The translations under genes were made by a program, and so were the position numbers. From Acorus gramineus (lineage: Eukaryota; Streptophyta; Magnoliopsida; Acorales; Acoraceae), in NCBI GenBank assembly GCA_030737835.1, contig JAUJYN010000039.1, positions 1 to 64,000 of the forward strand: 64,000 bases of DNA. The letters are read 5' to 3'. Of the stretch, positions 1 through 11,814 are shown in pieces (position 1 is the stretch's first letter; each line of letters starts with the position of its first letter). Under the pieces are notes generated by a model, which saw only the letters and a program-made list of their open reading frames with translations, ran no database searches and was not told where the DNA came from.

Positions 1-534
1 GCTAACTTATGGGTTAACTGAATTTAACCATAGATGTAAAATTACATCTATACCTTTCTCCTATCTTAACCTAAAAAGTCTAAATCTTAACATTTCTCTT
101 ATCGTTCATAATAATTGAAGCAATGTGAATGTTGAAAAGGGGACTCCCCACCGGTTGGATGGACAAATACGGATGTTGCAACAGTCGGAAGGGCTACAAC
201 GATAGACTCCCCAACGATTGGGTGAGTCCAAACAATGTTTAAGAAGAGAGAAAACAATGTGGAAGAAGATGAGTTCTAATATAGGAGGGGAAAAATCATC
301 TTCATCACAAGGTCATTCGAATTTTCAGCAGTTTAGAGGGACTTATTTATTCATTTGGACTTATAGTGGGTTTACATAATTGAATATTATGATAATATTC
401 CATTTCTCTCATATTTATTTTAACTCGGGGGTTGTTTATTTGGATTTCACCAAAAAGCAGCGGGTTATGTGGATTTTTTTTCTTTGAAATTTTACTGCAA
501 TACAAAGTTTTGATTACCAATAAAATGAAAAGTT
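1..534. other. 3' flank of the MADS-box gene, no gene seen
   Basis: AT-rich sequence downstream of the minus-strand MADS-box stop codon. No coding frame is supported. On the minus strand there are AATAAA-type hexamers, for example the complement of 346-351, that could serve as poly(A) signals for the gene that ends at 535. A short direct-repeat-like pair (ccccaccggttgg / ccccaacgattggg) lies around 146-222 but I cannot assign it. Confidence 0.5.
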
Positions 535-3500
535 TTAATGATGATATCCATACCACAGCTGCAACGGGTGGCGCTGGAGATTGGCTTCCTGGAGGTTAGG
601 CTGAGTGGGCTGCAGGCGAAAGGTGTGGTTGAACTGAGGAGAGAGTTGAAGAAGGTTCTTCACTTGTTCTTCAGGCGGGTAGAAGTCGTAAGTGATCTGC
701 TCCATCATTGATGGATCCGGCACCATGAACTTGTGTTCCATCACCGCCGCCGCTGCGTGGTGCTCAGAAATCTAACCATGAAGTGTTTTCAATATTAGAA
801 CATAATATATATGTCATTAACACAAAATTATAAAACTCATTGAATTTGACAGGGATATATTGTTACGATGTGGCATAGATGCTTGTTCTGGTCTTCTAAT
901 ATATGTTCCTGTTGATGCAAAAGCAAAAAGAGGTTAATTAGTGGAACAATTTGAAGAACATGAATAGTGATTACTTTGTTATTGTGATATTCTACAACAA
1001 TAAGACTTAAACTACCTTGCGACGTAGATTGGCTAGTTGTTGACCGAGAAGCTCATCCTATATAAATTGCATCAAATAAAAAAAAACTATTATCGAAATT
1101 ATCACATATGGCTTACATACAAATGAACTCGCATTTTAATAATTCTTCTACAACTATTAGAATGCTAAATATTTAGAATTTAGAATTATTAATCAAAATG
1201 ATATTCTTAATTTTAAGTAAAAGAGAGTGACCAAGGACTAAACTCTGAATAATGAAATCAGAATTTTCTTCTTATTGCATGTAACATTAATTCAGGAAGC
1301 TAGTACTTTAATATGTTGTTAACCGTATAGAAGGCCTCTGAAACCAAATTTTTGCAGTGCTTTGAAGCAGCAAAATGAAGAGATTTTTACCTTTCTAGAT
1401 CGAACCTTTGTGACAGACATCTTCAATTGCTGTTCAAGTTGATGCAAGTCATTCATGGTTAGAACACTTAGATCCTCTCCTGTGAGCTGTCGCAAACTTG
1501 CAAGGAGCCTGTCATTCTCATTTTTCATCCTTGTAAGCTCACAGTATATTTTCTGCAGAAAAAATGAGAACCCATTATACATTCAACTCTGTATATTATA
1601 TAGTAAGGTATATATCAAATAAATTGTTGAAAATAATATACCTCTTCGTTGAACTCCTCAACCCTAGTTCCTGAAACCTTCTGATACCGATCAATGATCA
1701 TTTGCATGCTATAATGTCAATGTACATGTGGTGTTAGGCTTTTATTATCTTTCATTCTGTTATAAATTGAAATGATATCGACAGTTTTTTTACAGCAAAA
1801 GTGCTATATAATTGAACAAGGAACTATAAGAAACAGTTTTGATTAATTAATTTTGTGTCAAATGGTTATTAGCACACTCCAATGGCAACATATATAATAT
1901 TGGCAGTATATATCGCGCGCGCACACAAAAACACATTTGCACGTGTGGATGTGCATGTAAATGTATATACATAGGAGATATAGTGTGAATTAGATAGATA
2001 GATACATAGATTGACAGAAAGAGGAAGAGATGAAATTCTTTCTTCTTTTTTTTTTTTTTTTTTTTTTTTTGATATCGGAAAGACCCCCGTGGCTGATCCT
2101 ACAGTCGAGTTGGGAAGGTTACATTCGCTTGTTTGTTCCGATCCCACGAAAAATTCTTTCGAATAATCGCAACAAACAAGTAGGTAAGTCAGCGCCAAGA
2201 CTCGAATCAAGGACCTATCGATAACACTATTAAACCCTGAGCCGTTCTTTCTTTGTTGAATATATATATACTCCTCTTATCGGAGAAATTTTTGTGTCAA
2301 AATTGGATATTGCATATTGGGGCAGCTTATAGGGAAAGAAGCCAAAAAGGTATAAAAGAGCCGAAGTAAGGCATATGTAAATTTTAAATAATCAATAACT
2401 CAATATTTTTAGAAAGAATTGCAAGAATATAATCATTAATGACTCCAGGTGTTATTTAAAAGCATTGGCCAAATGTTATTATGAGAATATAAGCATGATG
2501 ATCTATATATGTTATTCTCAAAACATAACCATGGCATCATTCTCTTCTCATTTTGAAGCTTAACATAATTATAACGTAGTTTAAATATTGTTTACACTAT
2601 TCGTGACCATAAAATTTAATTAATTATCATGTAGTGTATGTACCTTGCAATAAAATTAATCATGAAGATTTATATATGTCTTCTATATATAGAGATATTA
2701 TATGAAGTATTAATTTTTATTTATTTATTTATTGATATCGAAGGAACTCTCCGTGGCTGATCTTACGGTCGAACTGGGACGCCTATTTGTCCCGGTCCCA
2801 CAAAAAAAAATTTTGAATAATCGCCAACGAACAAGTGGATAAGTCAGCGCCAAGACTCAAACCCAGGACCTATCGATAACACCACTAAGCCCTGGGCCAT
2901 TGTGCTATGACCACTGGAACTAAGTAAAGTATTAATTGTTTCCTTAATGCAATAAGTCAAATGTATGTATGTAAAAGCTAGCTATTATATCTCTTCAGCA
3001 ATAAAATTTTGTTGAAGGGTCATCGAATCAATCGGTATTTTACAATTAAAATTGGACATTGCATAATTTTGATTTTTTTTTTTGTCAATTAAACCCCCTA
3101 GAGAACAGTCTAGAGGGAAATGTAAAAATCAGTATGTTAATGTTTTTCTCTTTGCATATTTTGGAGTATAATTGTATCATTCTTGACAAACCAGTAGTTT
3201 CTCTTGAAACTACTTTATCAGCAGTACGACCTCACAGTCTATAAAACTAAGTTTACAGAAATATTCTAGATAAATATTTAATGCATATTTTAATTAATGT
3301 GTTGTTGCAAACTAAAAGTTTAAAATTCATTCCATTGATCAAAAGAAGGATAAAATGAAATATGTTCTTAATTATCTGCAAACCAGTTTTAGATGAATAT
3401 GGATTGTGATTAAATTTATACTTGGACTAGTAATTAATTCCCCAAAATTTCTTCTATATAAAGAACCAAGCACCATTTTGAACCCAGCCAAAAGTGCCAA

Positions 3501-4656
3501 ACGGCCTAACTTCTTCTCTTTCCTGATACAAACATTTTTTCCATTAACCTTATACAAGTAGAAAATTTAAATCATCTTAATGCAAGATATACAACAGAAT
3601 GAACAGATAAATTATCTTCATGACTAGGTTATTAATTATATGGAGATCAAATATATGTTATTGCAAATATTATATGTAACCCATGTGTCAGACGATATCT
3701 ATATCATCTTTCATGCACTAGTACTAGGTGACAATCAATTGGAAGGACAGAATACCAATCATTTCTACTCTTAAAACTCCAAAATTGGATACATAAAGAC
3801 AAATTTTACGTTTTATCAGCAACAAGTAAAGCAAAATGATTAAAAAAAACAGAGAGACTGAGGAAGAATGAGTGCATCAAAACAAATTTTAAATTCTAAA
3901 AAGAGCACTTAATATATACATTCACAGAGTAACAGAGTATTAATTAAATGCACTGACACAATTTTAAATGAGAAAACAAAACAAAACCCAAATGCAACTC
4001 ATGCGAAAAGAACATATGTATCTTGGAAACCTTGAGTTTATCTGAACATTATTATATGAAATTAAATTACCTGTTAATTGAGAAAACAAACCCAAATCAG
4101 GAGAAAAAAAAGGAACAGGAAACCTGAGAATATAACATGTACATACAAATATGACTATCAAGCTGGGTGATTTACAAGAAATTAATAACAATATGAAGAT
4201 GAAACTCTATATCACAAAGTACAAATAAAAATTTATATACACATTTTGCCAATTGAATCATGAAAACCCAGAGTACAAATAAAAATTTACAAGAAGAATA
4301 AGCCTTAATTGCACCCAATACACAAGCCCATTAAAAAAGGTAATATGAAAAAGAGGACATTCTATGATCAGAATTCAAATTTGCACCAGCATAAATACCA
4401 CAATCATCAAAGGCAAAAAAAATAAAACAAACATAAAAATGCAGATGTACAAAAGCTCATATACATACCCGGATGGGGGATTACTATACTCGAACATCTT
4501 CCCAGTGGAGGAGAAGATGATGAGCCCAAGCTGCGCATCACACAAGATGCCGAGCTCATGTGCCTTCTTCAGGAGGCCAGTCCGGCGCTTCGAGAAGGTA
4601 ACTTGTCTGTTCGTCGCGTTCTCTATCCTCCTGATCTGAATCTTCCCACGACCCAT
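535..4656 (-). CDS. TT16-like: B-sister MIKC-type MADS-box transcription factor (TT16/ABS/GGM13-like), six coding exons
   Basis: Sequence-specific nuclear transcription factor. B-sister proteins act in ovule, integument and seed-coat development, usually in complexes with other MADS proteins. Coding exons on the minus strand are 4656-4469 (188 nt), 1708-1642 (67), 1552-1391 (162), 1057-1016 (42), 908-867 (42) and 771-535 (237 with TAA). All junctions are GT-AG and the phases close, giving 245 residues. The MADS domain occupies residues 1-60, starting [13 protein letters not shown] and continuing with a [10 protein letters not shown] core and [11 protein letters not shown]. The I region is about 61-85, the K-box about 86-167 ([25 protein letters not shown]), then a C-terminal domain with [12 protein letters not shown], the PI-derived motif kept by B-sister proteins. 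The 67-nt second exon also fits the B/B-sister clade. The 162-nt exon equals the usual 62 + 100 nt exons without their intron. The start is the canonical MGRGK methionine. It looks intact. A DEF/GLO gene is the main alternative, but the C-terminus and MADS signature favour B-sister. Confidence 0.93.
2045..2244 (-). mobile_element. tRNA-derived SINE, 5'-truncated, in MADS intron
   Basis: On the minus strand this has a tRNA-related head with a B-box-like segment (gattcgagtcttggcgctga), a conserved body ending ..tctttccgatatc and a tail of 25 A (T run at 2046-2070). It is about 190 bp and clearly homologous to the copy at 2716-2936. Flanking ttctttctt occurs at 2036-2044 and 2245-2253 and may be the target duplication, though it is simple sequence. 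The left promoter box seen in the other copy is missing. The body resembles Au-type plant SINEs; the family name needs a library search. Confidence 0.75.
2716..2936 (-). mobile_element. tRNA-derived SINE, full length, in MADS intron
   Basis: Read on the minus strand, this has an A-box-like catagcacaatggcccaggg, a B-box-like ggtttgagtcttgg, a body ending ccttcgatatc and a tail of aata repeats. It is flanked by an 11-bp perfect direct repeat aagtattaatt at 2705-2715 and 2937-2947, the expected mark of LINE-mediated insertion. It is homologous to the copy at 2045-2244 and to the fragment at 5266-5320. It is a non-coding Pol III-type element with no sign of affecting the splice sites of the host intron. 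Confidence 0.85.
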
Positions 4657-4669
4657 CAGCGCGATCGAC

Positions 4670-5022
4670 CTAATAGAAGTAGTACATCTCTTGTTAGGTG
4701 AGAAAATCTGGTGAAAAAACCAGACTGAAACATATATATAAACAAAACAGGAACGGAAGAAATAAACAGTATACAATATATGAAGCACAAAACTTGAGGT
4801 TCTTCAGATTTGGTAAGCAAACTTAATTGGTTCAAGTTTGTTTAAGGGGTTAACACATGGAACTGTCATCAAAAGTAGAAAAAAAAGAAAAGAACTAATG
4901 TTTGGAAGGGCTAGAAATGATGAATTTTTTTCTTCTTCTTTTAAGAGATATAGGTGGAAGAAGGGCTGAAGAAAAAGGAGAGAAAGGAAGGAAGGGAAGG
5001 GAGAGACTGGTTTGTGACTTAC
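4670..5022 (-). other. probable 5' leader intron of the MADS-box gene
   Basis: Reading the minus strand, a noncoding exon from about 5100 ends with ..caactg and a strong GTAAGT donor (complement of 5017-5022). A pyrimidine-rich stretch ending in attag, the acceptor at 4670-4671, lies 14 bp before the ATG. This would place the start codon near the beginning of exon 2 of the transcript. No in-frame upstream start competes. It is inferred from splice signals only. Confidence 0.6.
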
Positions 5023-5121
5023 CAGTTGTTGCTTTTGCTTGCTTGAGGAGATGTGATGAGAATGAGTGTTGCATGAACTGTCTGAGCCTCTCCTCTTTAA
5101 ATGAACCCTAGAAGACTAGAA

Positions 5122-5131
5122 CTATATTAAA
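5122..5131 (-). promoter_or_regulatory. candidate TATA box of the MADS-box gene
   Basis: On the minus strand the sequence reads ttaatatagt, about 30 bp upstream of a plausible transcription start near 5095-5100. It sits just ahead of the inferred noncoding first exon. Position and composition fit a plant TATA element, but there is no independent support. Confidence 0.4.
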
Positions 5132-5139
5132 AAAAACCT

Positions 5140-8100
5140 CCCACAATTGACCCATGTATTGAAACTTTAATTACACATTTGCACTTCCTCGTAGGCCCAG
5201 AAGAAATACAAATAGATTTCATGAACCAAGGTGTCTTAAATATCATAAAATAATTATTTTCATGTCACTGGTCATAGCAAAATGGTTCAGGGCTTATTTG
5301 TGTTAAGGATAGGTCTTGGATACATTTGTCCAACTATATGCTTGTGATATGTGAGAGATTAAAATAAATGCTAATCAAAGTTTTAGGTTTTGGACAGCTA
5401 TGATGAGGGACAATAGGTTTATCCATGTTATTATCTGATGAACATTGCAATGGAATTATTAACTCAAATTACATGTCTGAGACTTTTTTAATTAAATGCA
5501 ATAATATCGTAGGATTCGCTTTTATCTATACATGTTACACACAATGGGGCCTGAGTTTATGCTGGCGGACGCAGTGGAACACTACCTCCGAAACAAACAA
5601 AAAACGCTTTCGCGTTTGACATTCCATTGAATATGTATTTTTTTTTCGTTTCCTTGATGCTTTAAAACATTACTTCTTAAAATTCCTCTTGTTTCCCCCG
5701 ACGCAGTGGCTTCTGATGTCGTCCCAATACTCATTGAGGTGTTTATATGATGCTCCCATCGTACATGCACACATATTATATGTCAATTGTTCAAATATGA
5801 GCACTTGTTAATGACAATAAAAACTGTTAATTTCGGGAACAATTGCAACTTAGAATTTATCTGTAAAAGAAAAAAGAAAAAAAAAAAAGAAATCCTATCT
5901 ATATATTGTCATATATTCAATGTATACTAGTGTACCACAACAAGTACTTAGTTTTATGTGTGTATCCTGACGTGAGTGTGTGTGAGGGTGGTCTCTTAGG
6001 AAATATATCATCATTGACATGTATTGTAGAGCTATGAAGAGAGGACCTAATTACAAGTCATCAATATATAAAAAGCAGAGATGCCTGCTAGTTTTGTGGA
6101 GTCAAGCATGGCATATCAGGTAATATTTCAGGAGTCCTGGACCCCATTAGGAATCCTTTCCAAGGTTGAGAACACTGCATGGGGACTGCTAACCACCCTT
6201 CCTAGCCCCAGCCCTAATATATATGTCCCCACATGCAGTTCCTTGTTTTTGCCTCTTGTAGCCATTTTTGGGAGGTCCAACTGAATTAGGGTTTTGCAAA
6301 AAGAAGGAATTAATAATGTGAGTAACACACTATGAGAAACGACAATTCGTCCACAGCTCTTTGAAAAGAAATATCAACAACGCACACAATGCATATTCAC
6401 CACTCTTTTCTATATTAACCCATTTTAGGGTTGCAGTGGTTTGCTCATTGAACACTTATTTTTCTTTTTTTGGGTGAGGTGGATTAAGTCCATTCAATTG
6501 GCTTTAACCTAATCCTAAAACTCTTTTTTTTTACAAGAAAAGTGAAGCACTAAGTTTCAGGGCCTCTATCTTCAAATTAAATTACCTTTTAATGCCAGTA
6601 TAATTAAGAAAAAAAGTATTTGTGGAGTTTAACCGTACTAACAAGTGTTCTTGTTGTTCCAAGGTTTACCTGTTAAAATGGTAGGTCTTGATATCAGTCT
6701 TATTGTTAACTTACCCTTATGTATTGGCATAAATTGAAAATTTTATGTGGATCGAGATACATAGGTGGGAGCCTATCCAGCTCAGCAAAAGCCAGCTACT
6801 GAAGGTCCCTCCGATATAAAAAAAAAAAAAGTGTTCTTGTTACTACACATTGTTAAGGAACCTATTGCTTCACATGTAGTAAAGTTAGTCATTAAAGAAC
6901 TTCCCTTAAACAATTCGATAAAAATAATGAAGGTTAAAAGTAAAAATATGTGATTGAGAAAGTTTTTTCATTGGAATTATCTTACATGCATGTACAAATA
7001 ATTATTATTAGAATATGTTGCATTTTAAAATGACGCTTTGCATCTATTAAATACCAACATTATATTGAACCAAATAAACTTTTCAAAACCACAATATGAG
7101 TTAATTCCAATTAGTAATTTAGAATCTAAATTTTACAAGGATGATATTTCGAAGCCCTACAAAATAGTATTCTTTTATCTTTATTAGGTTCATATAATTT
7201 AAGTGATTACACGATCCATCAAATGTCGCCCAAAATTTAACATCATTAGTGCAAAGTGGATGAAGAAATTGCCGCAAGTGTGCAATCTAATTAACATAAT
7301 TCCATGGAATCCATCCTTTGGTAAATACATTTAATTTTTTTACATAAAAATACTCTTTTCTAATAAGTAAAATGTATAATATCTGAATTAATTGTGAGAA
7401 AGGATGCCATACATCGTTCATTTTTGTTTTGTTCATGCAAATATAGTTATTGCTTCAATATGAGGTAACTAGAAATTCTTAAACTGATAATATATCCAGA
7501 TATGATTCACATAATTCGAACATCCGTGCTGGGGAATGGTAGTAGCCTTGCCTTATCATCAACCCTAATCTTTTTAGAATTCATCAGTCAGCTCACTATA
7601 TTAGTAGAATTTAGGATTTCCCTAATCAGCTAGACCTAATTATTTTAATTTGAAGAGATATTTAAGGTTTTGGTACTACATCATTTGCCAATAAGATTTA
7701 GGCAACCTTTATTAAATAGAGCTACATAGTTATGAATGAATGAATTAACAATTGTTTTCAGAAAGAGAAAATTAAAACAATGCTGCGGAGATGTTCACCA
7801 TTTGTTGTTAAAGACCCAGAAGCCACGTTAAGGTATATATGTTTCCACTTTGAACACAAGTCTAACTGTAGTTTGGGTGGTTTAGAAACCCATAAGTGAT
7901 GAGTTGGAACTCCCAAACTTCTACTATGGCTTTCCATAAGATCCTAAAGTCTTCCTCAATTAAGGGTTTACAGGATGAGTGCATAGAATGTGAACTCCAA
8001 TTGTCAAATAAATTTATAAAAAAAAATGGAAAGAAGATAATTAATGCAACGTATTGAGAAATCATTGATCCGTGGATTCATAATTGAAATTATGAAAATG

Positions 8101-8340
8101 AAAGAATTATCATAAGAAATTAATAATTCATGCATGGATTCATTTAATTTGGGGTGGGTTGTCTGTTTTGACCAGGCAAGAGCTCAAAGCTCTATGATGT
8201 GTCTTGATGTATAACAGCATTTTTATTTGGGGTGCTGTTACACCCAGATTCATTTTCAGCTCCGATTCTAACCCTATATGCATCGATAGATTTTTATCAA
8301 CGCATATACTCATGTTAACAATGTATATGTTTTGAAAGAA
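5140..8340. other. MADS upstream region and AT-rich intergenic DNA
   Basis: The region contains the SINE fragment at 5266-5320 and a somewhat less AT-rich patch at about 6060-6300 (short leader-like block with ccccattaggaatcc). There is a poly(A)-like run near 6818-6830. No open frame shows family similarity. The MADS promoter must lie in its left part. Nothing else is recognised. Confidence 0.5.
5266..5320 (+). mobile_element. 5' fragment of the same SINE family
   Basis: The sequence ctggtcatagcaaaatggt followed by ttcagggcttatttgtgtt and aggataggtcttgg matches the tRNA-like head of the 2716-2936 SINE in the opposite orientation, about 160 bp upstream of the MADS leader. The body and tail are absent, so it is a truncated or decayed copy. 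Confidence 0.6.
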
Positions 8341-8344
8341 TTTT

Positions 8345-8440
8345 TTTACATTTTTTATAAATGTATCTATGCAATTCATTGGAGTATATGCTTTATTTTT
8401 TATAAAAGCATGTACCTCATTAGATGAGGTATACTATTTT
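8345..8440 (-). repeat. dispersed AT-rich repeat (copy 1, diverged)
   Basis: On the minus strand it carries ctaatgaggtacatgctttt followed by an ataaagcatatactcc stretch. This is the core of a repeat found better preserved at 13977-14127 and 50255-50407. A small palindrome (cctcattagatgagg) sits at its edge. There is no coding capacity. It is probably a MITE remnant, family unknown. Confidence 0.45.
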
Positions 8441-8748
8441 TAAAAAATTCAAAACATATATAGACTGGAATTGAGGTTGGAAATGAGGCTGAATGTAACA
8501 TTATCCTTTTACTTGGTATTATCTTAGAGTTGTACACACATGCAAGTATAAATTATCCTCCTCCTCCATCAGGTGGCAGAGTGATGTGGTCTTCTATCTC
8601 ACCCTCATCCTAAATGAACATATTGTGCTCTTCTTACTATATATAATACAGCACCTCCTTAGTGAGCAACAATGGACGCATCACTCCTCTACAATCCATG
8701 GCTGATCTCACCTAACACAAAGTGAATATGCTCTGATTGGTGTCTCAT

Positions 8749-9402
8749 GTGACACATTGAGGGGATGGTGGATGATGCAAATAAGGCTGATTTATTTAAA
8801 TACATAGAATCACATCCAGATGGTCCAACAGTACTAGAAGACTAAAATCTAAAATTTAACATTCAAATTCAAAATTCAAATCAAGTACAAATTCATATTT
8901 GAATTGGACAGTGTGGAATTGTGCAAGGAGGTTCCTGAAGAGACCCATTAAAACTATTTTCAAATCACTCAACAGAATCTGCATCCAACTCCTCAAAATA
9001 TGAGATCTACAATCACTTGTGAGGCCTATAAATACCTCCCCTCGTTCAATCCAAAAGGATCCAAATTTAAAATATATATTGAATAATTTTGTGTTTGTAT
9101 TGGGGTAAAGCTTGTGATCTCTCCCAATTAAATATATCTAGTTGTTTGTACTTCAATGTTAGATTGAGATGATTCTCAGTTCATTGAGTGTTGTTTCTAG
9201 CAGAATTTCAATTTGCATCAATGGACTAGGCTCACAAATAAGCTAGGTTGATACCATGATTTAATCACATTTAACTTAGCTAATGAGAGAAAATAGTTTA
9301 TAAGCATAACTCTTACACATCAAGACTTATTTAAGTTGTGAGGTCGATCATTAAGAGCTAAACAAATAATAATCATGGGCATTACATTTGGTATCAAAAC
9401 CT
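8749..9402 (+). mobile_element. LTR-retrotransposon remnant (solo LTR plus primer-binding site)
   Basis: A block beginning tgtgacacattgagg has a TATA-like ctataaatacctcc near 9026-9040 and ends ..ggcattaca. It is directly followed by tttggtatcaaaacc, close to the initiator-tRNA-Met primer-binding site tggtatcagagc used by many copia elements. Downstream sequence shows no recognisable polyprotein. It is an old, degraded fossil of which only one LTR and the start of the internal region are visible. The LTR start is a best guess. Confidence 0.42.
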
Positions 9403-11125
9403 GATTATATCATGCAAGTGGGGTTCAGGCTGGTCCTGTTGGCTCAGATAAGATTGTCTAGCGGTAAAGGGTAGACTACTAGACTGTGCTTATATATATC
9501 TAAAAACAATCCTTACAAAAGTCATGTAATTTAAAATACTGAGCTCATTGAGTCAAAGCGAACAACACATCTTTATATGTATACACTAGCGTTACATGTA
9601 AATTATAACATCTGAGTTTTACAATACGTATTTCATTCACTCTTTCTTATTGGTTTGAAAATCAACTACTATTAGCAAATTAGATCCATATGATTTTGAG
9701 GTATCTAGGCATTAATGTGTCAAATTCCATTTAGCTAGACCATCCATTTTTGAGTTACAAGGTCACCCAAGTCTTTATTTTATTTATGGAATATAATCTA
9801 ACATTCTACATTGGCTATAAGTTCAAATATGAGCAAAATATTTTGATCTTCATGAACAAAGGCACCAGATTTCAGCTAAACAAACCATAAATGATGACAA
9901 TATATGTTAATTAAAGCACATGTATGATACCAATCACTTTTTTTCCTTACTCGATGCATGTTGGACTGTTTTATCTCTTCTTTTTTTTTCACATGGGAGG
10001 TGTGTTATGTATTCTTTCCATATATAATTCAATGCTAGGGTTTATAACTGCAACCCCTCCATTTCCTCTTTGAATGCCTGCAAAATAGCTGGTTTAAAGG
10101 CCCCTTGCACACCAGAAATGAGAGCTCTGAGGACGACATGAAACTATCTCTGACCAGCCATTCAGTGGTCCCTCCATTTGTGAGTTATTTAAGGGCCCAT
10201 TTGAGGTTGCTTTTTCCATTTCCCTCTTATTAGTAGGATTTCAGTTAATCATGCGCACTCTGTTAATTGTCATGTGCCATGTAACCTCAAATGCAAGTCT
10301 TATTTCTTATTGGGTTTTTCCTTTTTTTCATTTCTCTCTCTAAACAAGATGCCTGGCTACTTGCATGACATCTTTTGACCATAGCATTCTCTGTTTGTTG
10401 GTTTTAATTTCTATTTGCTCTGCAATATATGGTTGTATCATTGCCCAATTTTAATATTTTGATTGAGAAAGAGGCCCCCTATCTATATTCATTGCATATG
10501 GCAGAGGCTAATGATGGGTATTTTCATCTGTGTGAAAACAATTAGGAAAAGTTTTCTGAAATAATCTTTTCAAATCATGTGATATTCTTGCAAAAAATTT
10601 CTAAGAAAGATAATGTTTTAACATGATATACAGATAATATAATCTGGTGACATATTTTGTATAATTTTTTTTAATTCTTAAACTGAATGTGGGATCAACA
10701 TTCCCGGCCCAGAAAATTCATCTTTGAGCGAAATTCAGGAATTTAGTATAAAATTAAATAGATTTTGAAAAATCATTTGTATAGAGCCCAGATGTGTCAT
10801 GTGTAGAAGTTCTGAAATTCCTATGTGGCATTGATGTTAGAATATAATTTTAGTAAAACAATTGTCTCAATTTATTTTCTTTATAACATCATTTAATAAA
10901 ACGTGCAGTAGGTTTTCTGATTTTTTTTTAATTAGTTTTTTTTTTTTTAGTAATAAAACACACACACATGCATTTGTTTTTTTTTTTATTTACTGGTAAT
11001 CAAACTTTGTATTTCTATACGATAAGTACTTTATAAAAATATAAAGAACTAAAGAAAAAGGAATTCATAGGGAAGATAATTAATTAATAAATGACGGAAG
11101 AATGAATCTTGTCGTTCTGCATCTC
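9403..11125. other. AT-rich intergenic DNA, no gene seen
   Basis: No frame or RNA gene is supported. A patch at about 10050-10240 is less AT-rich (ctagggtttataactgcaac, then gggcccatttgaggttgc). It might be a decayed regulatory or element fragment, but I cannot assign it. Homopolymer T and A runs occur at 10921-10990. Confidence 0.45.
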
Positions 11126-11267
11126 TTCGTAATTAAAGATCCACCCTGAATTCAGTTACATACAGCCCAATGATCAAAGATGGTTAGCCCCTTTCGTTCG
11201 TAATTAAAGATCCACCCCGAATTCAGTTACATACAGCCCAATGATCAAAGATGGTTAGCCCCTTTCG
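11126..11267. repeat. two-copy 71-bp tandem duplication
   Basis: Units 11126-11196 and 11197-11267 each begin ttcgtaattaaagatccacc and end ttagcccctttcg. They differ at about one position, so the duplication is recent. It is noncoding. Confidence 0.9.
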
Positions 11268-11763
11268 TGAATGAATTGAGTCCCTCATTGATCTTGGTGA
11301 ATAGCAGATATCATTTGGGAGAAAAAAATTTCTCCTTATGCAGACTGATAGGCATCAAGGAGATCCTTTGGGACATTGTCTTCCTAGTGAATGTGAGAAA
11401 CCTTCCAGTTGATCAGAATGAAAAGCCCCTGGTGGATAAGGCGCAAACTGCAGATGACAATCCAAGGTGGAGGGGCAAAAATTGACGTACCGGGTTCGGG
11501 TAGTCGGATCCGTCCGCTCCTGTCTCCTCCGACGCACACCGCTTAGTTGCCGGTGATCTTCTTTCCGGAATGGACCGAACTCGAGGGTAGGTCGAACGAT
11601 GAGGGTCTGGGATGGAAGAGATTTTTGGGGTGGATTGGACTGAATCTGGTGTAACCTCTTAAGCTGCCTACGTAATCTTTTTAGGTGGTGGGATTTTGCA
11701 TCGGAAGTGATCATGTGCCAGAGGTCTAGTGGAAAAATATTTTTCTCCTCTAGAATCAATTAT
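11268..11763. other. unassigned GC-richer segment
   Basis: This stretch is noticeably less AT-rich than its surroundings. It has open frames on both strands of up to about 134 codons (minus, 11355-11759), but none resembles a known family to me and both strands are open for similar lengths. It could be a decayed gene or retroelement piece. I do not call a gene. Confidence 0.3.
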
Positions 11764-11799
11764 GGATCCCTCTCCCATCGGACGGATGGAGAGGGATCC
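11764..11799. repeat. short near-perfect hairpin
   Basis: The inverted halves ggatccctctcccatc and gatggagagggatcc are separated by ggacg, a 15-16 bp stem with one bulged base. This is not a Rho-independent terminator context in a plant. It is more likely a relic of an inverted transposon end or a foldback. Confidence 0.6.
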
Positions 11800-11814
11800 C
11801 TCATTTAGATGATC

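Larger units (their letters stand above)
1709..4468 (-). other. large first intron of the MADS-box gene (2760 bp)
   Basis: Noncoding intron between the MADS-domain exon and the I-region exon, bounded by GTATGT on the donor side and a TATAG acceptor. It holds two SINE insertions (2045-2244 and 2716-2936) and is otherwise AT-rich, with no convincing frame. Long first introns are known to carry regulatory elements in other MIKC genes such as AG. Whether this one does is inference only. Confidence 0.8.

Noticed and set aside
2705-2947. tRNA-like sequence with A and B boxes
   Set aside because: It belongs to a SINE with an 11-bp target duplication. No cloverleaf-capable tRNA gene is present.
6060-6300. 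Possible microRNA precursor or conserved leader upstream of the MADS gene
   Set aside because: No familiar mature miRNA sequence and no long hairpin arms could be seen.
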